DNA of 64,000 nt from Schlesneria paludicola DSM 18645 (GCA_945876035.1 CAMCMU010000009.1:1-64000), one strand, 5' to 3'; positions 1 to 9,497 are shown, numbered from the stretch's first letter. The notes: generated by a model not told the origin, from the letters alone. Numbers and translations are program-made.

Positions 1-441
1 GAGGTTCATAACGGTGACTGGCCCGACACCCTTTGAAAACTTAGTTCGAAGTTTATCAAAGTCCTCGGATCTCAGATCGGTCAATAGTCGATCCTTGCCG
101 AACTCGGTGAGCAGACGCTCACAAATACGGCGATAGTCGTTGAACATCCTAACTGACAGTTCGCCACCATCGAGACGTGATTTCTTCAGCGTCAAAAAAC
201 GATTCGCAAGATCTCGCAATGTCACACCATCGGGTGTCAGACCGGGTGTCAGACGCGGTACAAGCCCCGCTTGTAAGTCGTCGCGTTGGTGGAGATACTT
301 CTGCAACGCCGCTGTGGAATTGTCCCACGGCCCGAAATAATACAGCTTGCCTTTAATCTTTTTTGCCCATCGCTTGGTAGCATGAGCAAACAACGGGTAA
401 TCTAGATACGGCTTTTTGGGCTTCTTTGGGATAGTTGCCAT
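1..441 (-). CDS. Tyrosine-recombinase (phage-type) integrase, N-terminal part; runs off window start
   Basis: On the minus strand an ATG at 441 opens a frame that stays open for 147 codons to the window edge, so only the N-terminal part is visible. Residues 1-60 are basic with the pattern RWAKKIKGKLYYFGPW, typical of the arm-binding N-terminus of planctomycete integrases. Residues about 75-145 (TLRDLANRFLTLKK ... YRRICERLLTEFGKDRL ... DFDKLR) match a SAM-like core-binding domain. The catalytic R-H-R-Y domain would lie outside the window, so activity cannot be judged. The gene starts 92 bp from a tRNA-Arg gene and reads away from it, which suggests the edge of an integrative element to the left. 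The duplicated peptide LTPGLTPD is encoded by a 12-bp tandem duplication. Confidence 0.8.
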   Translation of the reverse strand, partial: MATIPKKPKKPYLDYPLFAHATKRWAKKIKGKLYYFGPWDNSTAALQKYLHQRDDLQAGLVPRLTPGLTPDGVTLRDLANRFLTLKKSRLDGGELSVRMFNDYRRICERLLTEFGKDRLLTDLRSEDFDKLRTKFSKGVGPVTVMNL

Positions 442-480
442 CGGTTTTATCCTTGCCGGGTGTCAGATCGGGTGTCAGAC
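229..480. repeat. Two pairs of GGGTGTCAG direct repeats in and before the integrase gene
   Basis: GGGTGTCAG occurs at 232-240 and 244-252 inside the integrase gene, and again at 458-466 and 470-478 between the gene and the tRNA. Both pairs have the same 12-bp period. Paired short direct repeats near an integrase start can be arm-type recombinase binding sites, but that role is inferred. Confidence 0.55.
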
Positions 481-533
481 AAGGATATCGACAGTTTTTT
501 GTAATGCAATAAGTCTTTTCAAATCAGTGATTT

Positions 534-607
534 GCGCCCGTAGCTCAGCTGGATAGAGCAACGGATTTCTAATCCGTAGGTCGTAGGTTCGACCCCTACC
601 GGGCGTA
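534..607 (+). tRNA. tRNA-Arg (anticodon TCT)
   Basis: A complete cloverleaf is visible. The acceptor arm is GCGCCCG/CGGGCGT with discriminator A at 607. The D arm contains TAGCTCAGCTGGATAGAGC. The anticodon stem ACGGA/TCCGT encloses loop TTTCTAA, giving anticodon TCT at 568-570. The T arm contains the conserved GGTTCGACC. No CCA is encoded. It probably decodes AGA and AGG. Its position next to an integrase gene suggests it is or was an attachment site. Confidence 0.93.
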
Positions 608-1408
608 TTGACTCAAAGGGTCGTCAACAGTGTGGTGCCGTTCGCAATGCCACTGTCTTGCCGTTTTTTTGTGTATCATGAACGGACGTCGTGTGTTCGT
701 TACTGGTTCCACGACACGTCCGAGCGACGGCCGTATTGGTGTTCAATCGGTCTCGAGTGAGAGTCACGATCCCTCGTGAACGTGCGATTCGTCGCCGTAT
801 GGGAAAGCAAGGCCTGCTCTTGAGCGACTTGCGGAGGAGCTCTTGAACTGGCGATGGACGGACCTCACAGAGCGCGGTACTCAGCAATCTCACCGTTCAC
901 AATTTCGGGCAGGAGAAACTTGCTCTTAGTGCGTCGAGAAGTTCTCCGGATGGAACAAACTTGGTTTAAGTCGTGAAAGAACATCTCAGCCGCTCTCTTG
1001 GACCAAGGCTCGAGCCTCGGCGATTCGGCCGGCGAGTTGATCGTTGGAACGGTGAAGACCTTCTTTCGAAACTTCAACCATGTCTTCCGCATTGCGACGA
1101 CGAAAAGCCGGAGCGTTGCACCACGATCAGACTTTTCGCTTTCGGCAGCCAACATCACTGGTGGCCGATTGGCTCGGAAGTCGAACGAGGAATCTTTTAG
1201 GCTGGCCCATTTCGTTTGCCACGAGACCCATCAGAGGTTTGAGGACTCCACGATCCAGTTGGTCAGCCTTCGAAAATTTTTCACTCTGCCTCTGGAATCT
1301 TTAATCCGGCAAGGGATTTTATGGGGTTCCAACGTCCGCCGATCGGCCGTCACAAGGAGTCCGTGTTGGGTTGAAGAATCTTACGACCGTGTCCCGCGTG
1401 TACCATTT
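608..1408. other. Gene-poor stretch with possible remnants of a decayed minus-strand gene
   Basis: No intact recognisable gene. On the minus strand, short protein-like segments in different frames follow one another: NAEDMVEVSKEGLHRSND and QLAGRIAEARALVQES around 980-1080, and FSKADQLDRGVLKPLMG near 1240-1290, each ended by stops or frame changes. This looks like a degraded coding sequence of unknown family. A plus-strand open frame from 998 runs antisense into purU and is probably a shadow. Confidence 0.3.
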
Positions 1409-2272
1409 TTACGTCGATTTTCGCACGACTCGGTGAAAATGCAATTCTACTTCACGATCCACAACACGACGGATCCCTTCGACGATACAGTTTGGCTCAT
1501 GGTCGGATTCCCCCACACGTTTGATATCTGCCAGTGGCGTTCCCGGCAAAACACTGAAGGCACTCTGAAAAACAATTTGGTTTCCGGCATCCAATTCCGG
1601 AACGATGAAATGCACGGTGGCCCCGAAGCATAACATGTGGTGCTGGAAAGCATCTTCATACGGCCGGAAACCAGGAAATGGAGGCAACAAGCCGTGATGC
1701 AGATTGATGATCCGTCCTCCCGCAAATTTCCAGCACAGTTCGGCCGGCAGCACACGCATGTAACGGGCCAGCACCACGTAATCGATTTGCTGTTGATCAA
1801 TGACATGAGCCAGTTGGGCATAGTCCGGATTGCCGGCACTGTCACCGATGTTGACGAATGGAACTTCAAACTGATCCGCGATGCTACGACAGGTATTGCG
1901 GTTGCCGATCATGACGGCGGCATCCGCCTTCAGTCGCCCGTCACGGATCGCCCGCAGAATCGCCAACGGTGGTTCGGTTCGAAATGTCGTGCAGATGGCC
2001 AGACGCGGCGGACGATCAAATTCATCGCGTGACCAGACTCGAATCTGTAGTCCTCGCAGTTGACCGATTTCCTGCAGGTGCTTACGCAGCGTGGCGACGG
2101 TTACGCTGGTGGTTTGCCAGTCGATCCGCATCAGCATCGCGAAGAGTTGCTCTGAATCTCGGTCGTACATCTGGATTTCAAAGATATTGGCACCGGCGGT
2201 CGTGACGTAATGAATGATGGGATCGGCGAGACCTTTGTGGTCGGGTCCAACGGCCGTGATTGTGACTTGCAT
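1409..2272 (-). CDS. purU: Formyltetrahydrofolate deformylase
   Basis: PurU hydrolyses 10-formyl-THF to THF and formate in the cytoplasm, balancing the one-carbon pool and feeding formate to PurT. The 287-residue product has the usual family length: an N-terminal ACT domain (about residues 1-85, beginning QVTITAVGPDHKGLADPI) and a formyltransferase-type hydrolase domain. The catalytic Asn and His are in IINLHHGLLPPFPG (N190, H192) and the Asp in PELDAGNQ (D228), in the same arrangement as PurN/PurU. The ATG at 2272 gives a full ACT domain. It is a single gene; the next gene upstream on the strand is about 0.7 kb away. Confidence 0.93.
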   Translation of the reverse strand: MQVTITAVGPDHKGLADPIIHYVTTAGANIFEIQMYDRDSEQLFAMLMRIDWQTTSVTVATLRKHLQEIGQLRGLQIRVWSRDEFDRPPRLAICTTFRTEPPLAILRAIRDGRLKADAAVMIGNRNTCRSIADQFEVPFVNIGDSAGNPDYAQLAHVIDQQQIDYVVLARYMRVLPAELCWKFAGGRIINLHHGLLPPFPGFRPYEDAFQHHMLCFGATVHFIVPELDAGNQIVFQSAFSVLPGTPLADIKRVGESDHEPNCIVEGIRRVVDREVELHFHRVVRKST

Positions 2273-2946
2273 GAGTGATCAGTTATAGAGGAACAGGATC
2301 GGCGAAATTCGTCATTCCGGCTGGGCTCTAATTAACGAATTGCCAGAGGACTGACGCCGCGCGTTAGAGCGGCATCAGGCAATCTTAAGGAAAAAAACGG
2401 GCCTTATCTAGGGGAATGCAACGCCTCAACCGCTAGGTCTAGGACCAGTCAAGGAATTCTTTTACCAAGTGGGGGGACAGCAGAGCCGTTCCATTTTGTC
2501 TTAAGTTGGCTCAATTTGTTTTTGTGTTTTTTGATTTCCTCGGCAGCAACGGGTCCGATCTCGTCGCCACAGCGGATGACGTTGACCGGTCTCTTCCACA
2601 CTAAAAAACGCCGCCGGGGGTGAAATACCTCGCCCGCACTGGTCTCGGGATGTCATTTTGCACAGGACGCCAGCTGGATTCGTATCAGACTCCAGCCCCC
2701 AAAATCGGCTCAAAGCTCCATCAACAAATGCTGATGATCCTTCAAGAACAACTCCCGCTGATCCGAAAGACGCTGCTGCCAGCAAAAATAAGCTGGCTGA
2801 AATGACGCCTCGCTCAAATCATCGACAACTACGATGCGGAGTCTCTGCCCCGCAGGAAGACAGAAAGTCTTAAACGTTTGATAATTGCAAAACGCTGGCA
2901 ATTTTCACCGCTGTCGATGCCGCTAGGGAGAAACGCCGACAGGAAA
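2273..2946. other. Intergenic stretch containing repeat A copy 1; no recognised gene
   Basis: Open frames of 60-95 codons exist on both strands, but none resembles a known protein. On the minus strand the segment 2710-2900 has protein-like pieces (RLRIVVVDDLSEASFQPAYF) broken by stops, possibly a decayed gene end. The segment 2560-2706 is a diverged copy of sequence found again at 4395-4562. Confidence 0.4.
2560..2706 (+). repeat. Dispersed repeat A, copy 1
   Basis: The core GGTCTCGGGATGTC followed by TTTTGCACA, then a diverged CAGACTCC-G-CCCC block, matches 4491-4562 over roughly 70 bp, with weaker similarity on the left. The two copies flank the SUMF1-like gene. Which strand is functional is unknown. 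Confidence 0.55.
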
Positions 2947-3816
2947 TTACGGAGTCCTCGCGCTCTCCGAAACGACCCGAAAACCGAGGTGGAATTCCCG
3001 CAGGTCGGGCCTGTCAGTGTAGCGCAGGGCAGATCGCAAGTTCCTAGCCTTGCCCCAACCGCCGCTACGAACCACGCGGTTCTCTGATCCACTCGTAACC
3101 AGCGGATCCACTGTCGTTCCTGTTCGCTTTCCGTAAGCCGATGGATCGTAAACGTCCTCGCACCACTCCCAAACGTTCCCCGCCATATCGTGCAGTCCGA
3201 AGTCATTCGCGCCGTAAGAACCGACTGTCGTTGTCCGCTGAAGACTCGGACCATTCACGGTCGTCCCGTACGGATTATTGCCATCGGCGTTCGCCTTGTC
3301 GCCGTTGAGCGTACTCCCGAAATGGTACGGCGTCGTCGTCCCCGCCCGACACGCGTACTCCCATTCTGCTTCCGTCGGTAATCGATACATCACGCCATCT
3401 TTTTCGCTCAACTTCACGCAAAACGCATGCGCATCATCCCACGAAACACATTCCACCGGAAACCTGCTCGTCGCGAGATCACGCACGCTCTCTTTGCCGC
3501 CACCGATCGTTGAGAACCAACTCGGATTACTTCCCATCACGCTCTCGTATTCACCCTGCGTCACCTCGTACACGCCCATGTAAAACGCGTGTGAAATCTC
3601 AACGGGATGCTGAGGACCTTCCGTCGGACGGCGTTGCGATTCGGACTCCGGAGAACCCATCATGAACGTCCCAGCTGGGATCAACGTCAACGTCATTCCC
3701 GTTGTACTCGACGTGATTAACTTTGACTCCGCAGCCAAGACGGCACCCGGTGACGCCATCCACGACAGCAACGAACACAGCAGCAGGCCAAGCATCCTGA
3801 CACGACATGAAAACAT
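2947..3816 (-). CDS. Secreted SUMF1/FGE-like protein lacking the catalytic cysteines
   Basis: The ATG at 3816 is preceded by GGAG (3827-3830), so it is preferred over an upstream TTG. The 289-residue product starts with a signal peptide (MFSCRVRMLGLLLCSLL, cleavage near AVLAA). The SUMF1/formylglycine-generating-enzyme fold follows, with the motifs IPAGTFMMGSPESE, YRLPTEAEWEYACRAG, HDMAGNVWEWCEDVY and, at the end, LGFRVV. In true FGE the C-terminal RGGS block carries two copper-binding cysteines. Here the block reads RSGGWGKARNLRSALR with none, so sulfatase activation is unlikely. Such proteins are numerous in planctomycetes, but their role is not clear. No sulfatase gene is adjacent. Confidence 0.9.
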   Translation of the reverse strand: MFSCRVRMLGLLLCSLLSWMASPGAVLAAESKLITSSTTGMTLTLIPAGTFMMGSPESESQRRPTEGPQHPVEISHAFYMGVYEVTQGEYESVMGSNPSWFSTIGGGKESVRDLATSRFPVECVSWDDAHAFCVKLSEKDGVMYRLPTEAEWEYACRAGTTTPYHFGSTLNGDKANADGNNPYGTTVNGPSLQRTTTVGSYGANDFGLHDMAGNVWEWCEDVYDPSAYGKRTGTTVDPLVTSGSENRVVRSGGWGKARNLRSALRYTDRPDLREFHLGFRVVSESARTP

Positions 3817-4661
3817 GTGTTTATTTCTCCAAAGCAAGAGCGGCCGTCACACGCCAACGCGAGGACAATTTCGCTGCCATCATCGACGATTTGTCGGCTG
3901 CCAGTGATACCGGCAACGCACCACCGCGAATGATTATTACCCTATCTAATCATTATTGAAACTCCATCGAGGCGACTCGGATCCACTATCGTTGACTCAT
4001 GGGGCTCCAAGTCGTGATGGAAATTCAAAATATGACGACCTGTGACTTGCGGTGTTCCCTTGGAAAACGACACTGTGACCTTCACCTTTTGAACCGATGA
4101 CTCGCCCGTAAAGATCTCTCGTTAATAGCGCATGAAAACCGGGGGTGACCGTCTCAAACTCACCTGCCAGAATCAACAGCGAGCACGCCGACGGTCAAGT
4201 TCCCCTTGAGTTGGAACCGCTGCGTGTCCGACGGAACGTTAGGATCCTGTTTAAAAATCGTAGATGGCCCCTTCCATTTCAACGCACTTGCAGTTGATCG
4301 ATCCCGCCTTTGATTTCGGTTCGAATGGTGTTGGTGCGGTGGAAAAGCTACCAGCCGCCGGAGATGTTTGTGTTGGCGTTCGAACTGAGATCTGGATCGC
4401 CGCAACCATCTCAGGAGCGTTGCCGCTCCGAATTAAACGCTTCCCCGCGCCGAATGCGATCACGGGGGAAGTGAGAAGTGTCTGCACGGGTCTCGGGATG
4501 TCGTTTTTGCACATGCCACCCGCCGAATTCGCAACAGACTCCCGCCCCGAAATCTCCCAAACTGGGGGAGGAGAAGGTCGACGTTGAATGCTTCACTCCG
4601 AATCAGCGGAGCCGATCCCCTTGAGAAGGCGATCCGGCATCGCTGCGAAATATCATTCCTT
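3817..4661. other. Long intergenic stretch with repeat A copy 2
   Basis: No convincing gene. Short frames lack recognisable domains and differ in all reading directions. The right half carries the second copy of repeat A (4395-4562). Upstream of the SUMF1-like gene start the sequence is A/T-richer and probably holds its promoter, but no clear -35/-10 pair was identified. Confidence 0.4.
4395..4562 (+). repeat. Dispersed repeat A, copy 2
   Basis: GGTCTCGGGATGTCGTTTTT at 4491 and the downstream block to about 4562 match copy 1 at 2640-2706. Weaker similarity (ATCTGGATCGCCGCAACC against TCTCGTCGCCACAGCG) extends leftwards. Divergence suggests an old duplication or a genome-wide family. Confidence 0.55.
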
Positions 4662-6173
4662 TTAAGTCCGTTGCTGATCCTTCAACTTTTGCCGCAATTC
4701 ACGTTTCTGACGTTTGCTGAGCCCTCGCATCTGATCAGCGGTCATTCCCTCATCAATGCGATACGACGTATCGGTATCGTCGGACTCGGTATTTTCAGAA
4801 TCCGAATCCGGTTCTGCAACGGACCGCTGTTGCTGGACTCGATTCTTCGGAGTGGGTGCCTCTGCGGCATAATCGGAAACGGAAGTTCTGGACTGAGAGT
4901 CCGAGAACTTTGAGTTGCCTGAGCGGCTCGACCGGGCGGGCGGCGCGGCGGCTTCGTTCTCGTCTTCATCCCACGAGTTCTCGCGGCCAGACGACTCGTC
5001 TGAGTCCTCGTTGATCGATTCGTCCTCGTCCGTCTCGTCCTCAAGCTGATCAACAATCTCGACAGGCTTCCGCGGCTTCACGGCTTTCCTGACAGTTACC
5101 TTGCGTTTCGGTTTCAGAACGGACACTTCTGCAGATTCGATGGTTTTTCGAGTGCGCCGCTTTGGCTTAGTCTCGGAATCGTCGGTTGTTGCAGCCGATG
5201 AAACGCGTCTTCGCCAGGAAAAAACCAGAAAAAGTCGGCGGATCAACGCGATGCACCATCGGCCAACGCCGAGAAACTGTGTTACCGAGCGAGGCCCATC
5301 GTAGTCTGGTGGATCCGGGCAGACGTAAGCCACGACTCGCGCGTGCAGCCACAAACCAAGGAACAGGGTCGCGACGGAAAACAACGGCACGATGGAACGG
5401 ACGGCATGAAACCAGATTTGCCGGTCGAGGTCGGGCGCGAACAATTCCAATCCGGCGGTCGATAAACCGAGAAACCACGCGACTCGTAACGTATACAAAG
5501 TTGAGCGTCCTCGTCGGACATCGCGGTCGATGAGCAGAGTCAGCGGTAATGCGACGACGCACGTGGGCAACAACCACGCCACGATGGCGCCCCGCCAATG
5601 GAGCCACTCTCCTTGTGAAATGATCTCGCCAAAGAGCACGTGCGCATGTGTCGCCGAGCAGAACGCTGCCAATCCAAAACTTCCTGCCGCCCATGGCCAG
5701 ACCCGATATCGACCGCCAAAATCAAGTTTGCACTGGACACGATACCAAGCAATCAGGATCGCCAACTGAGCGCACAGGAACCAAAACAGGGTCTGAATGA
5801 CGGCCGCCAAAACCGGACGCGAGCCCTGCAGCAGGTGATTCGACAGCGGCGCCAGTTCCGGCCGAAACGATGACGGCCGCATCAGCGAAAATGAGGCGGC
5901 GATCAGGAGCAACCCCACCATGACACCGTAGGTCCAGATACGCCACTCGTGAACCGGAACCCACGGCGCGGCTGCTTCTGACTCGACCAGTTCCGATTCG
6001 ACCCGCCCGGAACGAGTGACCTCTTCCGATGAAGAATTTTCGAGAGAGACAGCATCACAGTGGACGGCCAGCCTCCGCCGACGTCGGTCTTCAAGCGACT
6101 TGGACCCTACGAACTGAATCGCCATGGCTTGCGAACGCCGTCCTTGGAAATGCTCGGCCAGGGAGGTTGACAC
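4662..6173 (-). CDS. Multi-pass membrane protein with long acidic/basic C-terminal tail, unknown function
   Basis: I do not recognise a named family. The 503-residue product has an N-terminal soluble stretch (1-78), then about six to seven hydrophobic segments between residues 80 and 310 (for example VMVGLLLIAASFSLM and TLFWFLCAQLAILIAWY). The tail of about 190 residues begins with Arg/Lys clusters and continues as a Glu/Asp/Ser-rich region (DETDEDESINEDSDESS). It ends with a basic helix, MRGLSKRQKRELRQKLKDQ, that I would expect to be conserved in planctomycete relatives. The start shown is GTG 6173; an ATG at 6125 (MAIQFVGSKS) is an alternative. The charged tail probably lies in the cytoplasm and may bind nucleic acid or protein, which is inference. 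Confidence 0.75.
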   Translation of the reverse strand: MSTSLAEHFQGRRSQAMAIQFVGSKSLEDRRRRRLAVHCDAVSLENSSSEEVTRSGRVESELVESEAAAPWVPVHEWRIWTYGVMVGLLLIAASFSLMRPSSFRPELAPLSNHLLQGSRPVLAAVIQTLFWFLCAQLAILIAWYRVQCKLDFGGRYRVWPWAAGSFGLAAFCSATHAHVLFGEIISQGEWLHWRGAIVAWLLPTCVVALPLTLLIDRDVRRGRSTLYTLRVAWFLGLSTAGLELFAPDLDRQIWFHAVRSIVPLFSVATLFLGLWLHARVVAYVCPDPPDYDGPRSVTQFLGVGRWCIALIRRLFLVFSWRRRVSSAATTDDSETKPKRRTRKTIESAEVSVLKPKRKVTVRKAVKPRKPVEIVDQLEDETDEDESINEDSDESSGRENSWDEDENEAAAPPARSSRSGNSKFSDSQSRTSVSDYAAEAPTPKNRVQQQRSVAEPDSDSENTESDDTDTSYRIDEGMTADQMRGLSKRQKRELRQKLKDQQRT

Positions 6174-6316
6174 AAACCGCTGTCGGAGAAGTTTTGGCGT
6201 TTCTTCTATTCGATGGCCGGCTGTACACCGACTCTTTTCATCGGAAAACTCTCCCTGTGATATTGAAACGAAATGTCTCGCAATATCTTACCCGGCTCAT
6301 TCTGCCTAAATGGACG

Positions 6317-6511
6317 TTATTTCTGAAGAATTAGCCTGTCATTCCTCGTGATCCTCAATCGATAGACCTCGCCGGCGTGGTGAATCAAAATCTCCCTTTT
6401 CCCCTGAAACAGGGTCGAGGAATCGAATTCCTGCAAATTCAAGGGTTGATCGGATTCTGGGGCAGGAATCGGTTGTTTGAGAATCGACTGATCGGATTCA
6501 TGGTCGTTCAC
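6317..6511 (-). CDS. hemP: Hemin uptake protein HemP family
   Basis: The 64-residue product ends with [20 protein letters not shown] followed by [14 protein letters not shown], which fits the HemP/HmuP signature (LF-G-REI-I-H-G--YRLR-TR-GKLIL-K). Family members occur in haem-uptake operons, where some act as regulators of haem transport genes. The start is GTG 6511 with AGAGG eight bases upstream. The 30-residue N-terminal part is polar and low-complexity. There is no TonB receptor, ABC transporter or haem-degrading enzyme beside it here, so it is an orphan in this window. Confidence 0.85.
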   Translation of the reverse strand: MNDHESDQSILKQPIPAPESDQPLNLQEFDSSTLFQGKREILIHHAGEVYRLRITRNDRLILQK

Positions 6512-6783
6512 TTGATGGCCTCTTGGAAGTCCAGATCGAGCGGTGTTGGTCGGTCAACGGAATTTCTGCTGATGAAACGAATTATGGTCGCAGCAAACTT
6601 GCAGACACTGCCGACCGGATGTATTATGCATGACATTGAGACTCAGTGTCAACGCTGTTTCGGTATGAATTGATTTCCGTAAAGCTCGCCAGCTCGAGTG
6701 CCAGCCATGCAAACGGACTGTTACAGTGTCGAGTGTCGGCACTGGTGGCAACCAACTTTGTCGCTCCTGCTGGAGGTTCTGAA

Positions 6784-7803
6784 ATGAATCCAATTCGTCG
6801 ATTTCGATCTGCGCGTGATGGTTTCACTCTCATCGAGTTGCTGGTTGTGATCGCTATTATCGCGATCTTGATCGCTTTGTTATTGCCGGCCGTCCAACAG
6901 TCTCGCGAGGCGGCGCGCCGGACTCAGTGCAAGAACAATCTGAAGCAAATCGGCTTGGCGTTGCACAACTATCACGACACTTATCAAGTCTTCCCCCCCG
7001 CTCTCTGCCTCACAGTTTCAGGCTCCAGCTTCGGTGAATGGGGACCACTGGCTCGGATTCTTCCCTATCTTGATCAAGCAAACATTCAGAATCTGATCAA
7101 CTTTTCGGAACCGTATGTGACCCAACCTTCGGTGGCCCGTGTCCGCATTCCCACGCACATGTGTCCCACGGAAAGAAACGACAAGGGCTGTATTAGAGAT
7201 GGAATTAACCAGTACCCGCTCAACTACGGGGCCAACCTCGGGACATGGTTAGTTTACAATCCCGTGACGGGTCTTTCGGGAGACGGTACGTTTGGGGTCA
7301 ACAGCCGAATTGCGATACGTGATTGTTTGGATGGAACAAGTCAGACGCTCTTTTTCAGTGAAGTGAAGGCATTTCAACCGCTCATCAAGAGTGGCGGAAG
7401 CCCCACCGCGACACCGCCGACAAATATCGAAGTTGTCGGTGGATGGACAGGCGACTTTAGTGCCGATAACGGTCACACGGAGTGGGTTGAGGGTCGAGTT
7501 CATCATGCTGGTTTTACAACAACATTTCCACCGAATGCCAAAGTAAACCATGTCGAATCCGGCAGAATCTACGATGTTGACTTCCGGTCGGTTAAAGAGG
7601 GGACTTCGACGACGACCCCGACATATGCAGCAGTCACATCGCGCAGTTATCACATCGGATTTGTGAATTCACTTCTGGTCGATGGGGCCGTTAATTCGAT
7701 TTCAGAAAACATCGACCTCAGCGTCTGGCGTGCGATGGGAACCCGTTCGGGTAACGAAAATTCTCCGACCCAACCAACGTTCTGGCCCAGCAGCATTCCC
7801 TAG
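6784..7803 (+). CDS. DUF1559 domain protein with type IV pilin-like N-terminus
   Basis: The ATG at 6784 follows GGAGG at 6772-6776. The 339-residue product begins with a prepilin signal: basic leader, G13|F14, E18 in [19 protein letters not shown], followed by the hydrophobic helix and the planctomycete hallmark [20 protein letters not shown] and [17 protein letters not shown]. The DUF1559 body ends with the usual block ([20 protein letters not shown]). It is expected to be processed by a prepilin peptidase and exported by a type II secretion-like route. Planctomycetes carry many paralogues whose exact roles are unknown. Its TAG stop overlaps the stop codon of the convergent murJ gene in a shared CTAG. 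Confidence 0.95.
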   Translation: MNPIRRFRSARDGFTLIELLVVIAIIAILIALLLPAVQQSREAARRTQCKNNLKQIGLALHNYHDTYQVFPPALCLTVSGSSFGEWGPLARILPYLDQANIQNLINFSEPYVTQPSVARVRIPTHMCPTERNDKGCIRDGINQYPLNYGANLGTWLVYNPVTGLSGDGTFGVNSRIAIRDCLDGTSQTLFFSEVKAFQPLIKSGGSPTATPPTNIEVVGGWTGDFSADNGHTEWVEGRVHHAGFTTTFPPNAKVNHVESGRIYDVDFRSVKEGTSTTTPTYAAVTSRSYHIGFVNSLLVDGAVNSISENIDLSVWRAMGTRSGNENSPTQPTFWPSSIP

Positions 7804-9497
7804 CGTGCCCGGTCTCTTCGGCCCCGATCTCGAGGGATGAGTTCTGATCCGCCTGAGAAGGGTTCGCCGACGGGCGTGATTGCATCCCAGCCCCTGTCGT
7901 TTCTCGGAAACAACAGCATCCATGGTTCGCGTAATCGCAGCAACCAAGCAACACTGAGGTAGGCCACCACGCTCGTCACCAGAGGCAGTCCTAGTGTAAT
8001 GCCGCGGCCAAAAAGACTTCCGGTTTCAGAAGGTCGCCTCAAACAGAGCCAACAAACAACGGCCATCACAGCGACGGCGATGGCCGTTTTCGCCAGCGTC
8101 ACACCGATTTCAGGCCACAGCAATGAACCGACACGGCGTTGCAGGAGCAAGGCCGTGACGAGGCATTGAATCACGGCAACCAACGCCGTCGATAACGCTA
8201 AGCCTCGGCCACCCATTGGCCAGATGAGGCTGACATTGCAAGCCACATTCAGCAACAACGCTCCCAAGCCGACATACATGGGTGTCAGGCGATCCCCGAC
8301 GGCATAGAAGCCCCTTTGGAGAATCAGTAAGCCGCAATAAGCCCACACCCCTGAGCCATAGCAGGCAATCATGTCCCCTGTCTGTCGAGCATCTTCAGCG
8401 TTGAACTTTCCATATTGGAAGAACATTGTTGCCAGCGGGTGAGCCATGAGCATCAGCCCGACACTGGCCGGAATCCCAATCGCTAGCACCAGCCGAAGTC
8501 CCAGCGACAAAGCCGACCGCAGTCTGTCCATCTCTCCCCGCTGGGCGTGCGTTGCCAACAACGGAAACAGTACGGTTCCCAGGGCCACTCCAAAGACACC
8601 GAGAGGGAACTGGTACAGGCGTTGTCCAAGGTAGAGCGCTGTCGCAGTCCCCTCTTTCAACGGATAGGCTGGGGATCCTGGCAGCGTCATCAGCAGACTG
8701 CCGCCTTCCGGCCGGGTGAAGACCCAAGCGACGAGGCTGTCGAGGACCGAATTGAGTTGCGTGATCGAAAGGCCAACAACCACGGGCAGCATCAGACGCG
8801 CGATCTTCCAAACACGGTCCAACGCTTGACGCCAATCAGAGCGATACCCGAAACCGCAACGGGACAAGGCAGGCAGCGGAAACAACAACTGAAGTCCACC
8901 CGCAACGACGACGACGCAAGCTGTCGCCTGAATCTGGATCGTCGGATCGGACCACAGGGGAACGAGCCACCATAACGCCGCCAGCCAAGCGATATTCAGA
9001 ATGACCGGCAGGAGAGCCGGCCACACGAACCGACCGACTGCGTTCAATACGGCACTCAAGTGAGCCGCCAAACAGACCATGACGACATAGGGCAACAAAA
9101 GGGCGGTCAAATTGCGCAGCAGCCTGGCCCGATCACTCAGATCTAACATTTGACCAATGGCCCACAGCAGCCCTTCGGAAACCAGGACGCCACCGCAGAG
9201 GACTGCCAGCAGAACGACGAAAACAGCCCAAGTCGTACGTGCCGCCGATTCGCGTCCCTCTTCGTTCAGTTCTTTGATGAACACCGGAAGGAACGCCGTG
9301 GTGAGTGCTCCTTCGCCCAACAAGGCACGGGCCAGATTCGGAAGCCGAAACGCCACCGTAAACGAGTCAAGAATCGGCCCTGCACCAAAAATCGCCCCCA
9401 TCGCCTGATCACGCAACAGCCCGAGAACTCGACTGCCGATCGTACACAGGCTGACGATACGCAGATTGCGTGAGACTTGATGAAGCGATTCACTCAC
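7800..9497 (-). CDS. murJ: Lipid II flippase MurJ/MviN family
   Basis: MurJ moves lipid-linked peptidoglycan precursor across the inner membrane. The protein has the MVF family N-terminus ([20 protein letters not shown]), the early motif [20 protein letters not shown], and about 14 hydrophobic segments. I chose the GTG at 9497 ([15 protein letters not shown]), giving 565 residues. The frame is open to 9689, but the extra 64 residues are not like the family. The C-terminus carries a short charged extension rich in Arg ([11 protein letters not shown]). Its last codon overlaps the stop of the convergent DUF1559 gene. Presence of MurJ fits a peptidoglycan-making planctomycete. Confidence 0.92.
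   Translation of the reverse strand: MSESLHQVSRNLRIVSLCTIGSRVLGLLRDQAMGAIFGAGPILDSFTVAFRLPNLARALLGEGALTTAFLPVFIKELNEEGRESAARTTWAVFVVLLAVLCGGVLVSEGLLWAIGQMLDLSDRARLLRNLTALLLPYVVMVCLAAHLSAVLNAVGRFVWPALLPVILNIAWLAALWWLVPLWSDPTIQIQATACVVVVAGGLQLLFPLPALSRCGFGYRSDWRQALDRVWKIARLMLPVVVGLSITQLNSVLDSLVAWVFTRPEGGSLLMTLPGSPAYPLKEGTATALYLGQRLYQFPLGVFGVALGTVLFPLLATHAQRGEMDRLRSALSLGLRLVLAIGIPASVGLMLMAHPLATMFFQYGKFNAEDARQTGDMIACYGSGVWAYCGLLILQRGFYAVGDRLTPMYVGLGALLLNVACNVSLIWPMGGRGLALSTALVAVIQCLVTALLLQRRVGSLLWPEIGVTLAKTAIAVAVMAVVCWLCLRRPSETGSLFGRGITLGLPLVTSVVAYLSVAWLLRLREPWMLLFPRNDRGWDAITPVGEPFSGGSELIPRDRGRRDRAR

Noticed and set aside
998-1633. 211-codon plus-strand frame
   Set aside because: About a third lies antisense to purU, it has no recognisable domain, and its codon pattern looks like a shadow of the minus strand.
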